From: Pseudomonadota bacterium
Lineage (GTDB): Bacteria; Myxococcota; Polyangia; Polyangiales; Polyangiaceae
Length of the DNA stretch: 18,900 bases
Assembly: GCA_023419055.1 (NCBI GenBank)
Contig: JAEZYO010000528.1
Location: 1-18,900 of the forward strand
Direction: 5' to 3'
Part shown: positions 1 through 6,887 of the stretch, piece after piece
Layout: each line of letters starts with the position of its first letter
Position numbering within the stretch: position 1 is the first letter of the stretch
Program-made: the position numbers and the translations under genes
The notes under the pieces: model-generated
Seen by the model: only the letters and a program-made list of their open reading frames with translations
What the model was told of the DNA's origin: nothing
Databases searched by the model: none

Positions 1-346
1 CGCGGTCGCCGAGCGCGTTCAGCAAGAGATCTCGAGGAGCGAGCTCGGCTTGCAGCGGAGCGAGCACCGGCTCCGTCTCGCGACGATAGGCGGAAGCCAC
101 CGCCACGATCGCCTCGCGATGTCGCCGCTGCTCGAGCAAGCGGTACACCCAGCGCCGCAGGGGCACGGAGAGGGGGGAGACGTCTTCTTCGAGCTCCTCG
201 AGCAGCGCTCGATCCGCGAACGCGGACGCGGTCTCGAAGACGTGATCCGTCGCGTCGCTCGCGCGGAGCTCGCGGCGGAAGCGCCACCAGGCGCGCGCGG
301 CAGCGGAAACCTTTCGATCCAGCTCGAACGGGTCGCGGGCGAACAT
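1..346 (-). CDS. Unidentified protein, N-terminal part, runs off the left edge
   Basis: On the minus strand the frame from ATG at 346 stays open to base 1, giving about 115 codons and no stop. The protein starts MFARDPFELDRKV and is rich in Arg, Glu, Leu and Ala with aromatic WW and WVYRLLEQ stretches. It looks soluble and helical, with no signal peptide or membrane segment in the visible part. A GTG five codons upstream (361) is an alternative start. It begins 42 bases (27 for the GTG) after the stop of the outer-membrane protein gene at 388, on the same strand, so the two probably form an operon. Third codon positions are strongly G/C, as in real genes here, which favours this strand over the open plus-strand frame across the same bases. 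I do not recognise the family and assign no function. Confidence 0.6.
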   Translation of the reverse strand, partial: MFARDPFELDRKVSAAARAWWRFRRELRASDATDHVFETASAFADRALLEELEEDVSPLSVPLRRWVYRLLEQRRHREAIVAVASAYRRETEPVLAPLQAELAPRDLLLNALGDR

Positions 347-387
347 CGTCGCCGCGTTCACTACCGCAGCCGCGGCGCCGAGACGAG

Positions 388-1095
388 CTAGAGGCGACTC
401 CCCAGCACAAACGAGAGCCGCGCCGAGACGAAGTAGGAGCCCGCGAGCTCGTTCTCGCCGAGCGCTCCCATGAACTGCGCGGCTCCGAGCGACGGCCCGA
501 GCCGCACGTGCTCCCCGAGGTAAAAGTCGATCCCGCCTCCGACTCGCGCGCCGGCGCTCGCCGCGTGGCGCTCGAGCTTGGGCTCCGTCGCGGGTTGCGT
601 TCGCTCCGTCCCGCCGCCGAGCCAGAGCTCGAAATAAGGTTCCACGCGGCCGCTCTCGAGCAAATAGACGCGTGTCGTCGCGCCGAGCTCGAGCGCGCGC
701 GCCGTTGCGCCGTCCGGCCCCGCGAACTCGGTGACGAGGAAGCCTCCGCCGAAGGCGAAGTAGGGATTCGGGCGATACAGCGCGCCGAGGCCGGCGAACC
801 TTCCATACTGGAGTGACGAACAGGCCGCCGCGCGCGCCCGCGCTCTCGATGCACAGCGCGGGACGGAGAAGCCGACCTCGGGAACGAGCTCTACCGTGCG
901 CCGCCCCCAGTCGGGGTCGCGCTCCAGCGGGGTGGGGGCCGCGGTCGCTTCGGCGGGAGCCGTGGGGAGCGCGCTCGACCCGTCCCAGGGCGAGTACGGC
1001 GCCGGACCTCCCGGCATGGGTTGTGCCGCGGCGCCACGAGCGACGAGCCAACTGGCGGAGAGCAGCGTCGCTGCGAGCCGAGCTTTGACGGACAT
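388..1095 (-). CDS. Predicted outer-membrane beta-barrel protein
   Basis: A 235-residue exported protein. Residues 1-25 form a Sec signal peptide (basic MSVKAR, hydrophobic core, AAA-Q cleavage site). A Pro/Ala linker follows to about residue 60. From about residue 66 to the end there are alternating short strands rich in Gly, Tyr and Phe (for example YRPNPYFAFGGGF, VEPYFELWLGGG, GGGIDFYLGEHVRLGPSLG), ending in SYFVSARLSFVLGSRL. This pattern is typical of small outer-membrane beta-barrels of the OmpA/OprF-like or DUF3575 kind. Two cysteines (about 81 and 91) could form a disulfide. The ATG at 1095 is chosen because it gives the complete signal peptide. The role could be structural or a porin; nothing in the sequence shows a ligand. 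Confidence 0.7.
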   Translation of the reverse strand: MSVKARLAATLLSASWLVARGAAAQPMPGGPAPYSPWDGSSALPTAPAEATAAPTPLERDPDWGRRTVELVPEVGFSVPRCASRARARAAACSSLQYGRFAGLGALYRPNPYFAFGGGFLVTEFAGPDGATARALELGATTRVYLLESGRVEPYFELWLGGGTERTQPATEPKLERHAASAGARVGGGIDFYLGEHVRLGPSLGAAQFMGALGENELAGSYFVSARLSFVLGSRL

Positions 1096-1203
1096 GCTCG
1101 AAGGTCGGGCGCTGAGGGCGGCCGGTTGCGTCCCAAATTCGCTCCCGACGTTGCGTGTCCTTCGCTCGCGCGAGAAGCTTTGCGGGTGGCTCGTCGCCTA
1201 CCC

Positions 1204-1602
1204 GTGATTCAGACGCCGCCCTCGGAGGACGCCGAGGCGCTGGAGCGTCCCGCCTGGCAATGGGTCCTGATCGGGGGAGGCTTCACCGTTACACTTTGGC
1301 TCCCTCTCGCAACTCTTGCCGCATGGGCGGAGAACCGTGGACTCGTCGCGCTCTCCTTCATCATTGCGGCGACGTTGTCGGGGCTCCTGGTCGGGCGCTT
1401 CGGGCCGAGAGCTCGCCTCGGCCACGTTGCGCTCGCCGGCGCGGTCGGCGGGGCGATCGGCTTCGGCCTGGCGCTCTTGGGTGGGGGAGCGCTGCCCTGG
1501 CCCCTCGCCGTCGCGGCGCTCGCCTCGCTGCTCGGATGCGGGGCGGCGTTTGCCCTTCTCGGGGGCTACCTGATCCGGCGTCGCAGAAGGAAACAGCCAT
1601 AA
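1204..1602 (+). CDS. Small four-helix integral membrane protein, unidentified
   Basis: From GTG 1204 this encodes 132 residues (MIQTPPSEDAEALERP...). Four hydrophobic segments lie at about residues 19-42, 46-66, 75-95 and 100-124. The third is glycine-rich (GAVGGAIGFGLALLGGG), suggesting close helix packing. The C-terminus is a basic tail (RRRRRKQP), probably cytosolic. The open frame extends upstream to about 1021, but that part reads as non-coding Arg/Cys-rich sequence antisense to the beta-barrel gene, so a start near 1186 (GTG) or 1204 is preferred; neither has a good ribosome binding site. It lies 52 bases upstream of the CcmE-like gene on the same strand and might be co-transcribed with it. 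I do not recognise a family. ATP synthase subunit I-like or small GlsB-like membrane proteins have a similar look, but no motif supports either. Confidence 0.6.
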   Translation: MIQTPPSEDAEALERPAWQWVLIGGGFTVTLWLPLATLAAWAENRGLVALSFIIAATLSGLLVGRFGPRARLGHVALAGAVGGAIGFGLALLGGGALPWPLAVAALASLLGCGAAFALLGGYLIRRRRRKQP

Positions 1603-1610
1603 TGAACCTC

Positions 1611-1623
1611 GGTCCATTGGACC
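1611..1623. promoter_or_regulatory. Perfect 13-bp dyad upstream of the CcmE-like gene
   Basis: GGTCCATTGGACC has 6-bp arms around a central T. It lies in the 52-bp gap between the membrane-protein gene and the CcmE-like gene, 32 bp before the ATG. It could be an operator. A 1-nt centre makes it a poor hairpin loop, so DNA binding by a dimer is more likely than termination. This is positional inference only. Confidence 0.25.
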
Positions 1624-1654
1624 TGACCGGGGCCCAAGGTTACGATTCGCCACG

Positions 1655-2245
1655 ATGAGTCAACTGGACGACGAGCTGGCCCAAGCGGTCAAAGAGGCCG
1701 AAGCCGAAGCAGAGGCCGTGGCGCAGGAGCCGGCGCCCGTCGTCGCTCCAGCGAACACGCCACCCGCTGCCAGCCGCAAGAACTTCTGGTTGCTCGGCGC
1801 GCTCCTCGTCATGGGCGGCGGCATCCTCACGCTCGTGATGACGAGCTTCGACAACGCCGCGATCTACTCGAAGAACGTGGACGAGCTCCTGCGCGAGAAG
1901 GACAAGCTCGAAGGGCGCAACATCCGCCTCCAGGGCGCGCTCGTGAAGGGGTCGCTCAAGCGCCGCCTCGAGCCGTGCGAGTACCGCTTCGATCTCAAGA
2001 ACTTGAAGGACGGCAAGGAAACCGTCTCCGTGCGCTACGCGCAGTGCGTGGTGCCCGACACCTTCCGCGACATGCCGGGCATGGACGTGGAGGTGACGGC
2101 GCAGGGCACGCTCGACCCCGCTGGTCACTTCGAGGCGTCGCAGATCGTCGCCAAGTGCCCGTCGAAATACGAGATGAACGAGCGGGCCAAGAAGGGCGAG
2201 GCCGTGCCGCACGAGCTCGGCGTGGATCCGAGCGCCGCGAGGTAG
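1655..2245 (+). CDS. ccmE: CcmE-like heme chaperone (cytochrome c maturation), CxxxY variant
   Basis: A 196-residue membrane-anchored protein. Residues 1-40 are an unusually long, Glu/Ala-rich cytoplasmic leader. One transmembrane helix lies at about 43-63 (NFWLLGALLVMGGGILTLVM). The rest matches the CcmE OB-fold: GRNIRLQGALVKGSLKRR, a strand pair, VRYAQCVVPDTFRDM, then VEVTAQGTLDPAGHFEASQIVAKCPSKY. Standard CcmE binds heme covalently through His in an HxxxY motif; here the site reads C168-P-S-K-Y172, the CxxxY form known from Desulfovibrio and some archaea. Extra cysteines C108 and C131 flank the central strands and could pair. CcmE takes heme from CcmC and passes it to apocytochrome c in the periplasm. 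No other ccm gene is in the window. It lies 6 bases before hemE, which ties it to heme supply. The overall fold match is good; activity is inferred. Confidence 0.8.
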   Translation: MSQLDDELAQAVKEAEAEAEAVAQEPAPVVAPANTPPAASRKNFWLLGALLVMGGGILTLVMTSFDNAAIYSKNVDELLREKDKLEGRNIRLQGALVKGSLKRRLEPCEYRFDLKNLKDGKETVSVRYAQCVVPDTFRDMPGMDVEVTAQGTLDPAGHFEASQIVAKCPSKYEMNERAKKGEAVPHELGVDPSAAR

Positions 2246-2251
2246 CTTCTC

Positions 2252-3280
2252 ATGTGGGATAGATTCTTGCGCGCCTGCCGCCGCGAGGCGGTGGACGTCA
2301 CTCCAGTCTGGTTCATGCGCCAGGCCGGCCGCTACATGGCCGAGTACCGGGCCATCCGCAAAAATCACACGCTGCTCGAGATTTGCCGGCAGCCCGAGCT
2401 CGCGACGGAGGTGACGCTCCAGCCCGTGAAGGCGCTCGGCGTGGACGCGGCGATCTTGTTCGCCGACATCCTCTTGCCGCTCGAGCCGATGGGCGCGCCC
2501 TTCGAGTTCGCGGCTGGTGAGGGCCCGGTGATTCACGAGCCGGTGCGCACGCGCGCGCAGGTCGACAAGCTCCGCGTGTTCGAGATCGAAGAGGGCTTGC
2601 CTCACGTGCTCCAGGCGGTTCGCCTGCTGCGCCGCGAGCTCGACGGCAAGACGCCGCTCATCGGCTTCTCCGGCGCACCCTTCACGATCGGCAGCTACCT
2701 GATCGAGGGCGGAAAGAGCCGCCACTTCGAGCTCACCAAGCGCATGCTCTACGGCGACCCCGAGACGTGGCACGCGCTCGCGGGCAAGCTCAGCGAGGTC
2801 ATCAAGCGCTACCTCGTCGCGCAGATTCAGGCGGGCGCGCACGCGGTGCAGCTCTTCGACTCGTGGGTGGGCGAGCTCTCTCCCACCGACTACCGCGAGT
2901 TCGTGCTGCCGCACGTGAAGAGCATCTTGTCCGAGGTGCAGAAGGCGGGAGTCCCGGTGCTGCACTTCGGCACCGGCACCGCCACGCTGCTCGAGGTGAT
3001 GCGCGAGGCCGGCGGTCACGTCATCGGCATCGACTGGCGCACCCCGCTCGACGACGCGCGCCGCAGGCTCGGTGACGGCGTGGCCCTCCAGGGCAACCTC
3101 GACCCGCTCGCGCTGCAGGCGCCGCGCGAGTTTCTCACCCGCCGGGTGGAAGAGGTGCTGGCGCGCGCCGGGAAGGGTCCGGGCCACGTCTTCAACCTGG
3201 GTCACGGCATCTTGCCCGAGACTTCACCCGATCAAGTGAAGTTCGTGGTGGACCTCGTCCACGAGAAGAGCGCACGGTAG
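2252..3280 (+). CDS. hemE: Uroporphyrinogen decarboxylase
   Basis: HemE decarboxylates the four acetate side chains of uroporphyrinogen III to give coproporphyrinogen III in the cytosol, a middle step of heme synthesis. The protein has 342 residues, normal for the family. The signature PVWFMRQAGRYMAEYR is at residues 18-33 and supplies the substrate-binding Arg23, Gln24 and Arg27. FADILLPLEPMG carries the catalytic Asp72. GFSGAPFTIGSYLIEGG, LQGNLDP and the terminal FNLGHGI are also conserved. The start ATG at 2252 is preceded by GAGG inside the last codons of the CcmE-like gene, suggesting translational coupling. The next gene, protoporphyrinogen oxidase, begins 5 bases after the stop. No key residue is missing. 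Confidence 0.97.
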   Translation: MWDRFLRACRREAVDVTPVWFMRQAGRYMAEYRAIRKNHTLLEICRQPELATEVTLQPVKALGVDAAILFADILLPLEPMGAPFEFAAGEGPVIHEPVRTRAQVDKLRVFEIEEGLPHVLQAVRLLRRELDGKTPLIGFSGAPFTIGSYLIEGGKSRHFELTKRMLYGDPETWHALAGKLSEVIKRYLVAQIQAGAHAVQLFDSWVGELSPTDYREFVLPHVKSILSEVQKAGVPVLHFGTGTATLLEVMREAGGHVIGIDWRTPLDDARRRLGDGVALQGNLDPLALQAPREFLTRRVEEVLARAGKGPGHVFNLGHGILPETSPDQVKFVVDLVHEKSAR

Positions 3281-3285
3281 CCCGC

Positions 3286-4758
3286 ATGGCACGAGGACCC
3301 AGGCGCGTCGTCGTCGTGGGCGGCGGCATCTCGGGGCTCTCCGCGGCGCATTTCCTGCGCCGGCGCTTGCCCGACGCGAAAATCACGTTGCTCGAGGCGC
3401 GCGCGCGCACGGGCGGGAACATCCGCACCGAGGCGACGAACGGCTTCGTGATCGACGCGGGGCCGGACTCGTTCCTCCGCACCAAGCCCTCCGCGCTCAA
3501 GCTGTGCGCGGAGCTCGGGCTCGAAGGCGAGCTCATCAAGCCTCGCCCGGAGTCGCGCCACGTGTTCATGGTGCACCACGGCGAGCTCGTCCCTCTGCCG
3601 GCCGGCATGGTGCTCAGCGTGCCCACGCGGCTCGGGCCCATGTTGCGGACGAACGTGATGAGCCTGCCCGCCAAGCTCCGCATGCTCGGCGATCTCGTCA
3701 TGCCCGTCGGCTCCGGCGCCGAAGGCGATCGCGACGAGTCGATCGGCTCGTTCGTGGCGCGGCGCTTCGGTCGTGAGGCGGCCGAGCGCATCGCGAGCCC
3801 GCTGCTCGGCGGCATCTACGCGGGCGACGTGAGCGAGCTCAGCCTGCGCGCGACCTTCCCGCAGCTCGCCGATCTCGAGCGGCGCTACGGCAGCGTGATC
3901 CTCGGCTTGTGCGCGCCGAGCGCGGGCCTCCCGGAGGGCGCGCCGAGCTCGCTCGCCGAGCGCATCGATCGCGTGAAGACGGTCGTCGGTTGGCTCAAGC
4001 GCGACGAACCTTCGAACCACGAGAGCCCGTTCGTCTCCCTGCGCGGCGGGATGGGGCGCCTCATTTCGCGGCTCGCGGAGCCGCTCGGCACTGATTTGAG
4101 GGTGGGCGTCCCTGCGCGGCGCATCACGCCAGCAGGGTCCGGCGAGGGGTATCGCGTGGAGGTCGACGGCGACACGCTCGAAGCCGACGCGGTGCTCATC
4201 ACCACCCCCGCTCACGTCGCCGCGGAGCTCGTGCCCGACTCGGAGCTCTCGCGCGAGCTTGCCAGCATTCGCTACACCTCGACGGCGACCATCTTCTTCG
4301 CGTTCGAACGCGCGACCGTCGCGCACCCGCTCGCGGGCTCGGGCTTCATCGTGCCGAAGGGAGAGAACGATCTCATCGCCGGCACGTGGGTTTCGAGCAA
4401 ATGGGAGGAGCGGGCTCCCGAGGGGCGAGTGCTCATGCGCGCCTTCGTCGGCGGGACCTCGGGCCAGGCCGTGCTCGACCGCTCGGACGAGGAGCTCGTC
4501 GCCATCGCCCAATTCGAGCTCGAGCGCCTGCTCGGCCCGCTCGGGGAGCCCCTGTTCACGCGGGTCTACCGTTATGAACGCTCGAACCCGCTCCCGGACG
4601 TCGGTCACCCCCAGCGCTTGGAGCGCCTCCGCGCCCGAACCGCGGCGCTTTCGGGGCTCGAGCTCTGCGGGGCGGCGTATGACGGCGTGGGGATCCCCGA
4701 CTGCGTGCGCCAGGCCGACGCGGCGGCCGAACGAATCGCTCGCGCGCTGGGGGCTTGA
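3286..4758 (+). CDS. hemG: Oxygen-dependent (HemY-type) protoporphyrinogen oxidase
   Basis: This flavoprotein oxidises protoporphyrinogen IX (coproporphyrinogen III in the HemY form used by some bacteria) late in heme synthesis. It is 490 residues long. It opens with a Rossmann FAD motif, RVVVVGGGISGLSAAHFL (GxGxxG at residues 12-17), then LLEARARTGGNIRTE binding the FAD ribose. The mid region has GRLISRLAEPLG and VLITTPAHVAAELV. The C-terminal FAD motif ELCGAAYDGVGIPDCVRQAD closes the domain, as in myxobacterial and plastid enzymes. It is the last gene of the CcmE-hemE-PPO cluster. Its stop overlaps a candidate promoter for the tRNA that follows. The symbol hemG or hemY is used in different genomes; the E. 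coli flavodoxin-type HemG is unrelated. Confidence 0.94.
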   Translation: MARGPRRVVVVGGGISGLSAAHFLRRRLPDAKITLLEARARTGGNIRTEATNGFVIDAGPDSFLRTKPSALKLCAELGLEGELIKPRPESRHVFMVHHGELVPLPAGMVLSVPTRLGPMLRTNVMSLPAKLRMLGDLVMPVGSGAEGDRDESIGSFVARRFGREAAERIASPLLGGIYAGDVSELSLRATFPQLADLERRYGSVILGLCAPSAGLPEGAPSSLAERIDRVKTVVGWLKRDEPSNHESPFVSLRGGMGRLISRLAEPLGTDLRVGVPARRITPAGSGEGYRVEVDGDTLEADAVLITTPAHVAAELVPDSELSRELASIRYTSTATIFFAFERATVAHPLAGSGFIVPKGENDLIAGTWVSSKWEERAPEGRVLMRAFVGGTSGQAVLDRSDEELVAIAQFELERLLGPLGEPLFTRVYRYERSNPLPDVGHPQRLERLRARTAALSGLELCGAAYDGVGIPDCVRQADAAAERIARALGA

Positions 4759-4783
4759 CGAGAGACGCGCTCTGCTACTCTAT
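4755..4783 (+). promoter_or_regulatory. Candidate sigma-70-type promoter of the tRNA-Gln gene
   Basis: TTGACG (4755-4760), overlapping the stop codon of the oxidase gene, matches five of six -35 consensus bases. TACTCT (4776-4781, 15-bp spacing) or CTCTAT (4778-4783, 17-bp spacing) could be the -10. Transcription would start a few bases before the tRNA 5' end at 4795. The spacing is imperfect, so this is tentative. Confidence 0.4.
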
Positions 4784-4794
4784 GCGCCCCTCAC

Positions 4795-4868
4795 TCCGGT
4801 GTCGTCTAAGGGCAGGACAAGGGACTTTGAATCCCTGAATCGTGGTTCGAATCCATGCACCGGAACCA
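4795..4868 (+). tRNA. tRNA-Gln (anticodon UUG), CCA encoded
   Basis: A full cloverleaf can be drawn. The 7-bp acceptor pairs TCCGGTG (4795-4801) with CACCGGA (4858-4864). The short D stem is GTC/GAC. The anticodon stem AGGGA/TCCCT holds the loop CTTTGAA, whose anticodon TTG is at 4827-4829 and reads CAA/CAG. The T arm is CGTGG-TTCGAAT-CCATG. The discriminator A and an encoded CCA end at 4868. No intron or mispairing is seen. It sits 36 bases after the oxidase gene, and the DNA downstream changes composition. Confidence 0.96.
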
Positions 4869-5188
4869 AGAGACTGAAAGCGCCGCGCCCGGAGCGGCTC
4901 TGATCGTGACACCGACCTAACAGCGGTGGGTCGAGCATCTCCGCGCCAACCCAGGCAGCGGTCGAGCGCACGAGCCCACTCCGTAAGCCGAAGCAAAACG
5001 CCAGGGGAGAGAGGCGCCTGGCCGGAACCTTTCAGTAGCGCGCGATGTGAGGGCGGGCAGGCCTCGGGGGCACGTTACGTTCCGGCAGCAGCGCACAGGG
5101 GTGACGGTTACTTCCCGGGTCGGCGTGGCGAAGCCAGCTAACTGACGAGTATTATTGCGCTTATTAAGTTCTAAAACCTTGGTTCGAT

Positions 5189-5258
5189 TATAATTTATGC
5201 ATAAATGATAAGCGAGAGCACTCGTGGCTTGAGTTATAATTTTGTATGGCAATATAAA
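5189..5258 (+). promoter_or_regulatory. AT-rich promoter region of the Fic gene
   Basis: Exact TATAAT hexamers lie at 5189-5194 and 5235-5240. TTGAGT (5229-5234) with TATAAA (5253-5258) at 18-bp spacing is another possible -35/-10 pair, which would place transcription start at or next to the ATG at 5265 and give a leaderless mRNA. No Shine-Dalgarno sequence is visible before that ATG, which fits. Which element is used cannot be decided from sequence. Confidence 0.45.
5193..5206. promoter_or_regulatory. Perfect 14-bp palindrome, candidate operator of the Fic gene
   Basis: ATTTATGCATAAAT reads the same on both strands. It overlaps the first TATAAT hexamer (5189-5194), so a bound dimeric regulator would block that promoter. 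The Fic protein itself has a C-terminal winged-helix domain, so autorepression is possible but unproven. Confidence 0.4.
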
Positions 5259-5264
5259 TGATCC

Positions 5265-6584
5265 ATGCGCTTCCCTCAGCGTCCTCCAGCGGCTCAGCTG
5301 ACCCCAGAGATCGTCGGGCGCGTCCTCCCCCACTTGTCGCCTACGTTGCCGGACGGACGCTACCTGCACTGGGACGAGCTGCGTCACCGTCCGCCTCCTG
5401 AGGGCCTCTCTTCAACCGATTGGTGGGTGGCGCAATCCTATGCCAGGCGCGTCAACCGCGTGTCGATCCCCATGATGTTGGACCTCAACGGGGAAAACTT
5501 CTGGTTCTGTCGCCTCGACGCGATTGACCGCGCGACGCATGAGCTCGATCGACGGGACGTGGCTCGGACGCTGGTCGAGCAACTCGGCGACCAACAGGTG
5601 AAGCGTCAGTACCGGGTGGACCAGCTCATCGAAGAGGCCATCAACTCGTCCGTGCTCGAGGGCGCGAAGCTGACGACTCGTGCACAAGCCAAGGCGATGA
5701 TTCGCGACGGTACTGCGCCGAGCTCCAGAGGCGAGCGAATGGTCATGAACAACTACCTGGCCATGCAGAAGCTACTCGGCATGGTGCCGGCAGACTTGAC
5801 GCTCGATGACCTCTTGGAGATCCACGCCATCCTCGGAGAGGACGCGCTCGACGCCTCCGATGGCGCCGGTCGCCTGAGGAAGCGCACCGAGAACGTCAGG
5901 GTCGAGGACGCTGTGACTGGTGACGTGTGGTTCGTGCCGCCGGACGCGGACGAGCTGCCCGCCCGCCTGGAACAGATGCTTGCGTTCGCCAACGATGACG
6001 ACCCCACTCCATTTCTGCACCCCGTCGTTCGCGCGATAGTGCTGCATTTTTGGCTGGCCTATCTACACCCCTTCGTCGACGGGAACGGGCGCATGGCCCG
6101 AGCGCTCTTCTACTGGCAAATGCTCCGCTCGGGTTACGACTTCGCTCAGTATCTATCGATATCCGGACCCATCGATCGATCTCCGAGGTCGTACTACTTG
6201 GCGTTCGCGCACACGGAGACGGACGGCGGCGACCTCAGCTACTTTCTCCTCCACCAACTCAAGGTGTTGAAGAAGGCCACCGATGATCTCCTGGACCACT
6301 TGCGAGAACGCTCGCGCAGGCTGAACGAAGTCTCTGCGGCTCTCGAGAACACGGGGCATTTGAACTCACGACAGCAAGCGGTGCTGACGTACCTCGTGAG
6401 GAATCCAAAGCAGTGGGTGACGATCGCTGGCCATCAGAAGAGCCACGAGGTGGCCTACCTCACCGCCCGCAAAGATCTCCAGGTCCTCGAGGACTTGGGC
6501 CACCTGAGACGCGTACAGATCGGCAAGCAGCATCGATACCTTCCTACCGAGGATTTCGTTCGCCGGATCGTAGGCGCCCGCTGA
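5265..6584 (+). CDS. Fic-domain AMP-transferase with C-terminal winged helix
   Basis: A 439-residue protein. Residues 1-110 form a Fic N-terminal region. S128-S-V-L-E132-G133 matches the (S/T)xxxE(G/N) inhibitory helix motif, here N-terminal to the Fic core (class II), whose Glu blocks productive ATP binding. The core holds the complete catalytic motif H268-P-F-V-D-G-N-G-R276. From about residue 360 a winged-helix DNA-binding domain follows (LNSRQQAVLTYLV ... VAYLTARKDLQVLEDLGHL). Fic enzymes transfer AMP, or another nucleotide part, to hydroxyl side chains of target proteins; the target here is unknown. The gene stands alone with no small antitoxin beside it, as expected for a self-inhibited class II protein. 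Its base composition is visibly less GC-extreme than its neighbours, and the AT-rich promoter beside a tRNA suggests transfer. Confidence 0.92.
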   Translation: MRFPQRPPAAQLTPEIVGRVLPHLSPTLPDGRYLHWDELRHRPPPEGLSSTDWWVAQSYARRVNRVSIPMMLDLNGENFWFCRLDAIDRATHELDRRDVARTLVEQLGDQQVKRQYRVDQLIEEAINSSVLEGAKLTTRAQAKAMIRDGTAPSSRGERMVMNNYLAMQKLLGMVPADLTLDDLLEIHAILGEDALDASDGAGRLRKRTENVRVEDAVTGDVWFVPPDADELPARLEQMLAFANDDDPTPFLHPVVRAIVLHFWLAYLHPFVDGNGRMARALFYWQMLRSGYDFAQYLSISGPIDRSPRSYYLAFAHTETDGGDLSYFLLHQLKVLKKATDDLLDHLRERSRRLNEVSAALENTGHLNSRQQAVLTYLVRNPKQWVTIAGHQKSHEVAYLTARKDLQVLEDLGHLRRVQIGKQHRYLPTEDFVRRIVGAR

Positions 6585-6599
6585 CGAGCGGCGGATTTT
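6575..6599 (+). terminator. Intrinsic-terminator-like hairpin overlapping the Fic stop codon
   Basis: CCGCT (6578-6582) pairs with AGCGG (6587-6591) around the loop GACG. Two more pairs form beyond a bulged C, and a TTTT run follows (6596-6599). The stem includes the TGA stop (6582-6584). The U-run is short, so efficiency is uncertain. Confidence 0.5.
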
Positions 6600-6887
6600 G
6601 AGGGCCAGAGCGGGGCATTGGAGACGCCGGCGGTTCTGACTCCTCGGCCGGGACGATTCGAGAGCGGAAGGGGCCACGATCTCGGAGCGCCCGAGACTTC
6701 CCCCATGTAGGTGAACTCTCCTCGAGCACTCGCTCGGAACAACTTCCGGGTGGGGTTGTCGGTTCGGGCGATGATGACCCCGCGTTCCGCCGCCGCCGCG
6801 AGCCGGGGTCTAGAGACCGCGGGCGATCCGGGGCAGGATGCTCCGGTACATCCTGGGTACCGTAGTCGCAGCAATAGCTGGTGGTCC
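6585..6887. other. Non-coding leader between the Fic gene and the sigma-factor gene
   Basis: This 303-bp stretch has no gene I can support. The sigma-factor frame is open from 6711, but the extra 59 residues show no family resemblance and are taken as untranslated. The clearest structure is the hairpin at 6844-6862, close to the chosen start. Confidence 0.55.
6844..6862. promoter_or_regulatory. Inverted repeat upstream of the ECF sigma gene
   Basis: CGGTAC (6844-6849) and GTACCG (6857-6862) are perfect 6-bp arms around a 7-nt spacer, ending 25 bp before the GTG start at 6888. It could be an operator or an RNA hairpin controlling translation. Confidence 0.35.

Larger units (their letters stand above)
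4869..5264. other. Gene-free stretch between tRNA-Gln and the Fic gene, with a composition switch
   Basis: No convincing gene is seen in the 396 bases. Up to about 5140 the DNA is GC-rich and holds two dyads: 4879-4901 (GCCGC/GCGGC core, weak, no T-run, possibly ending the tRNA transcript) and 5000-5022 (GCCAGG/CCTGGC, 11-nt loop). From about 5145 to 5260 it becomes strikingly AT-rich, with two TATAAT hexamers, a 9-bp direct repeat TTATAATTT (5188-5196 and 5234-5242) and a perfect palindrome. The switch suggests imported DNA. Confidence 0.7.

Noticed and set aside
50..391. Plus-strand open frame at the left edge
   Set aside because: The minus strand here has better codon pattern and continues the operon of the beta-barrel gene; the plus product is Arg/His-rich and looks like an antisense shadow.
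1640..3205. A 521-codon open frame on the minus strand across the CcmE-like gene and hemE
   Set aside because: It is antisense to two clear genes; its Arg/Leu/His/Glu-rich composition is the usual reflection of GC-rich codons. The same applies to long antisense frames at 3232-4608, 8213-9958, 11989-13206 and 13877-15505.
5022..5029. CCGGAACC, also present at the tRNA 3' end (4860-4867), as an att site
   Set aside because: Eight bases are too few, and no integrase gene or remnant is seen; kept only as a weak hint in the Fic finding.
4917..5387. 156-codon minus-strand frame across the AT-rich region and the Fic start
   Set aside because: It overlaps the Fic N-terminus, crosses a sharp composition change and shows no family motif.
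6855..6870. GGGTACCGTAGTCGCA resembles GGGTATCGTAGTCGCA at 18652-18667
   Set aside because: A single 16-base match with one mismatch is expected by chance a few times in a GC-rich window of this size, and the positions relative to the genes do not correspond.
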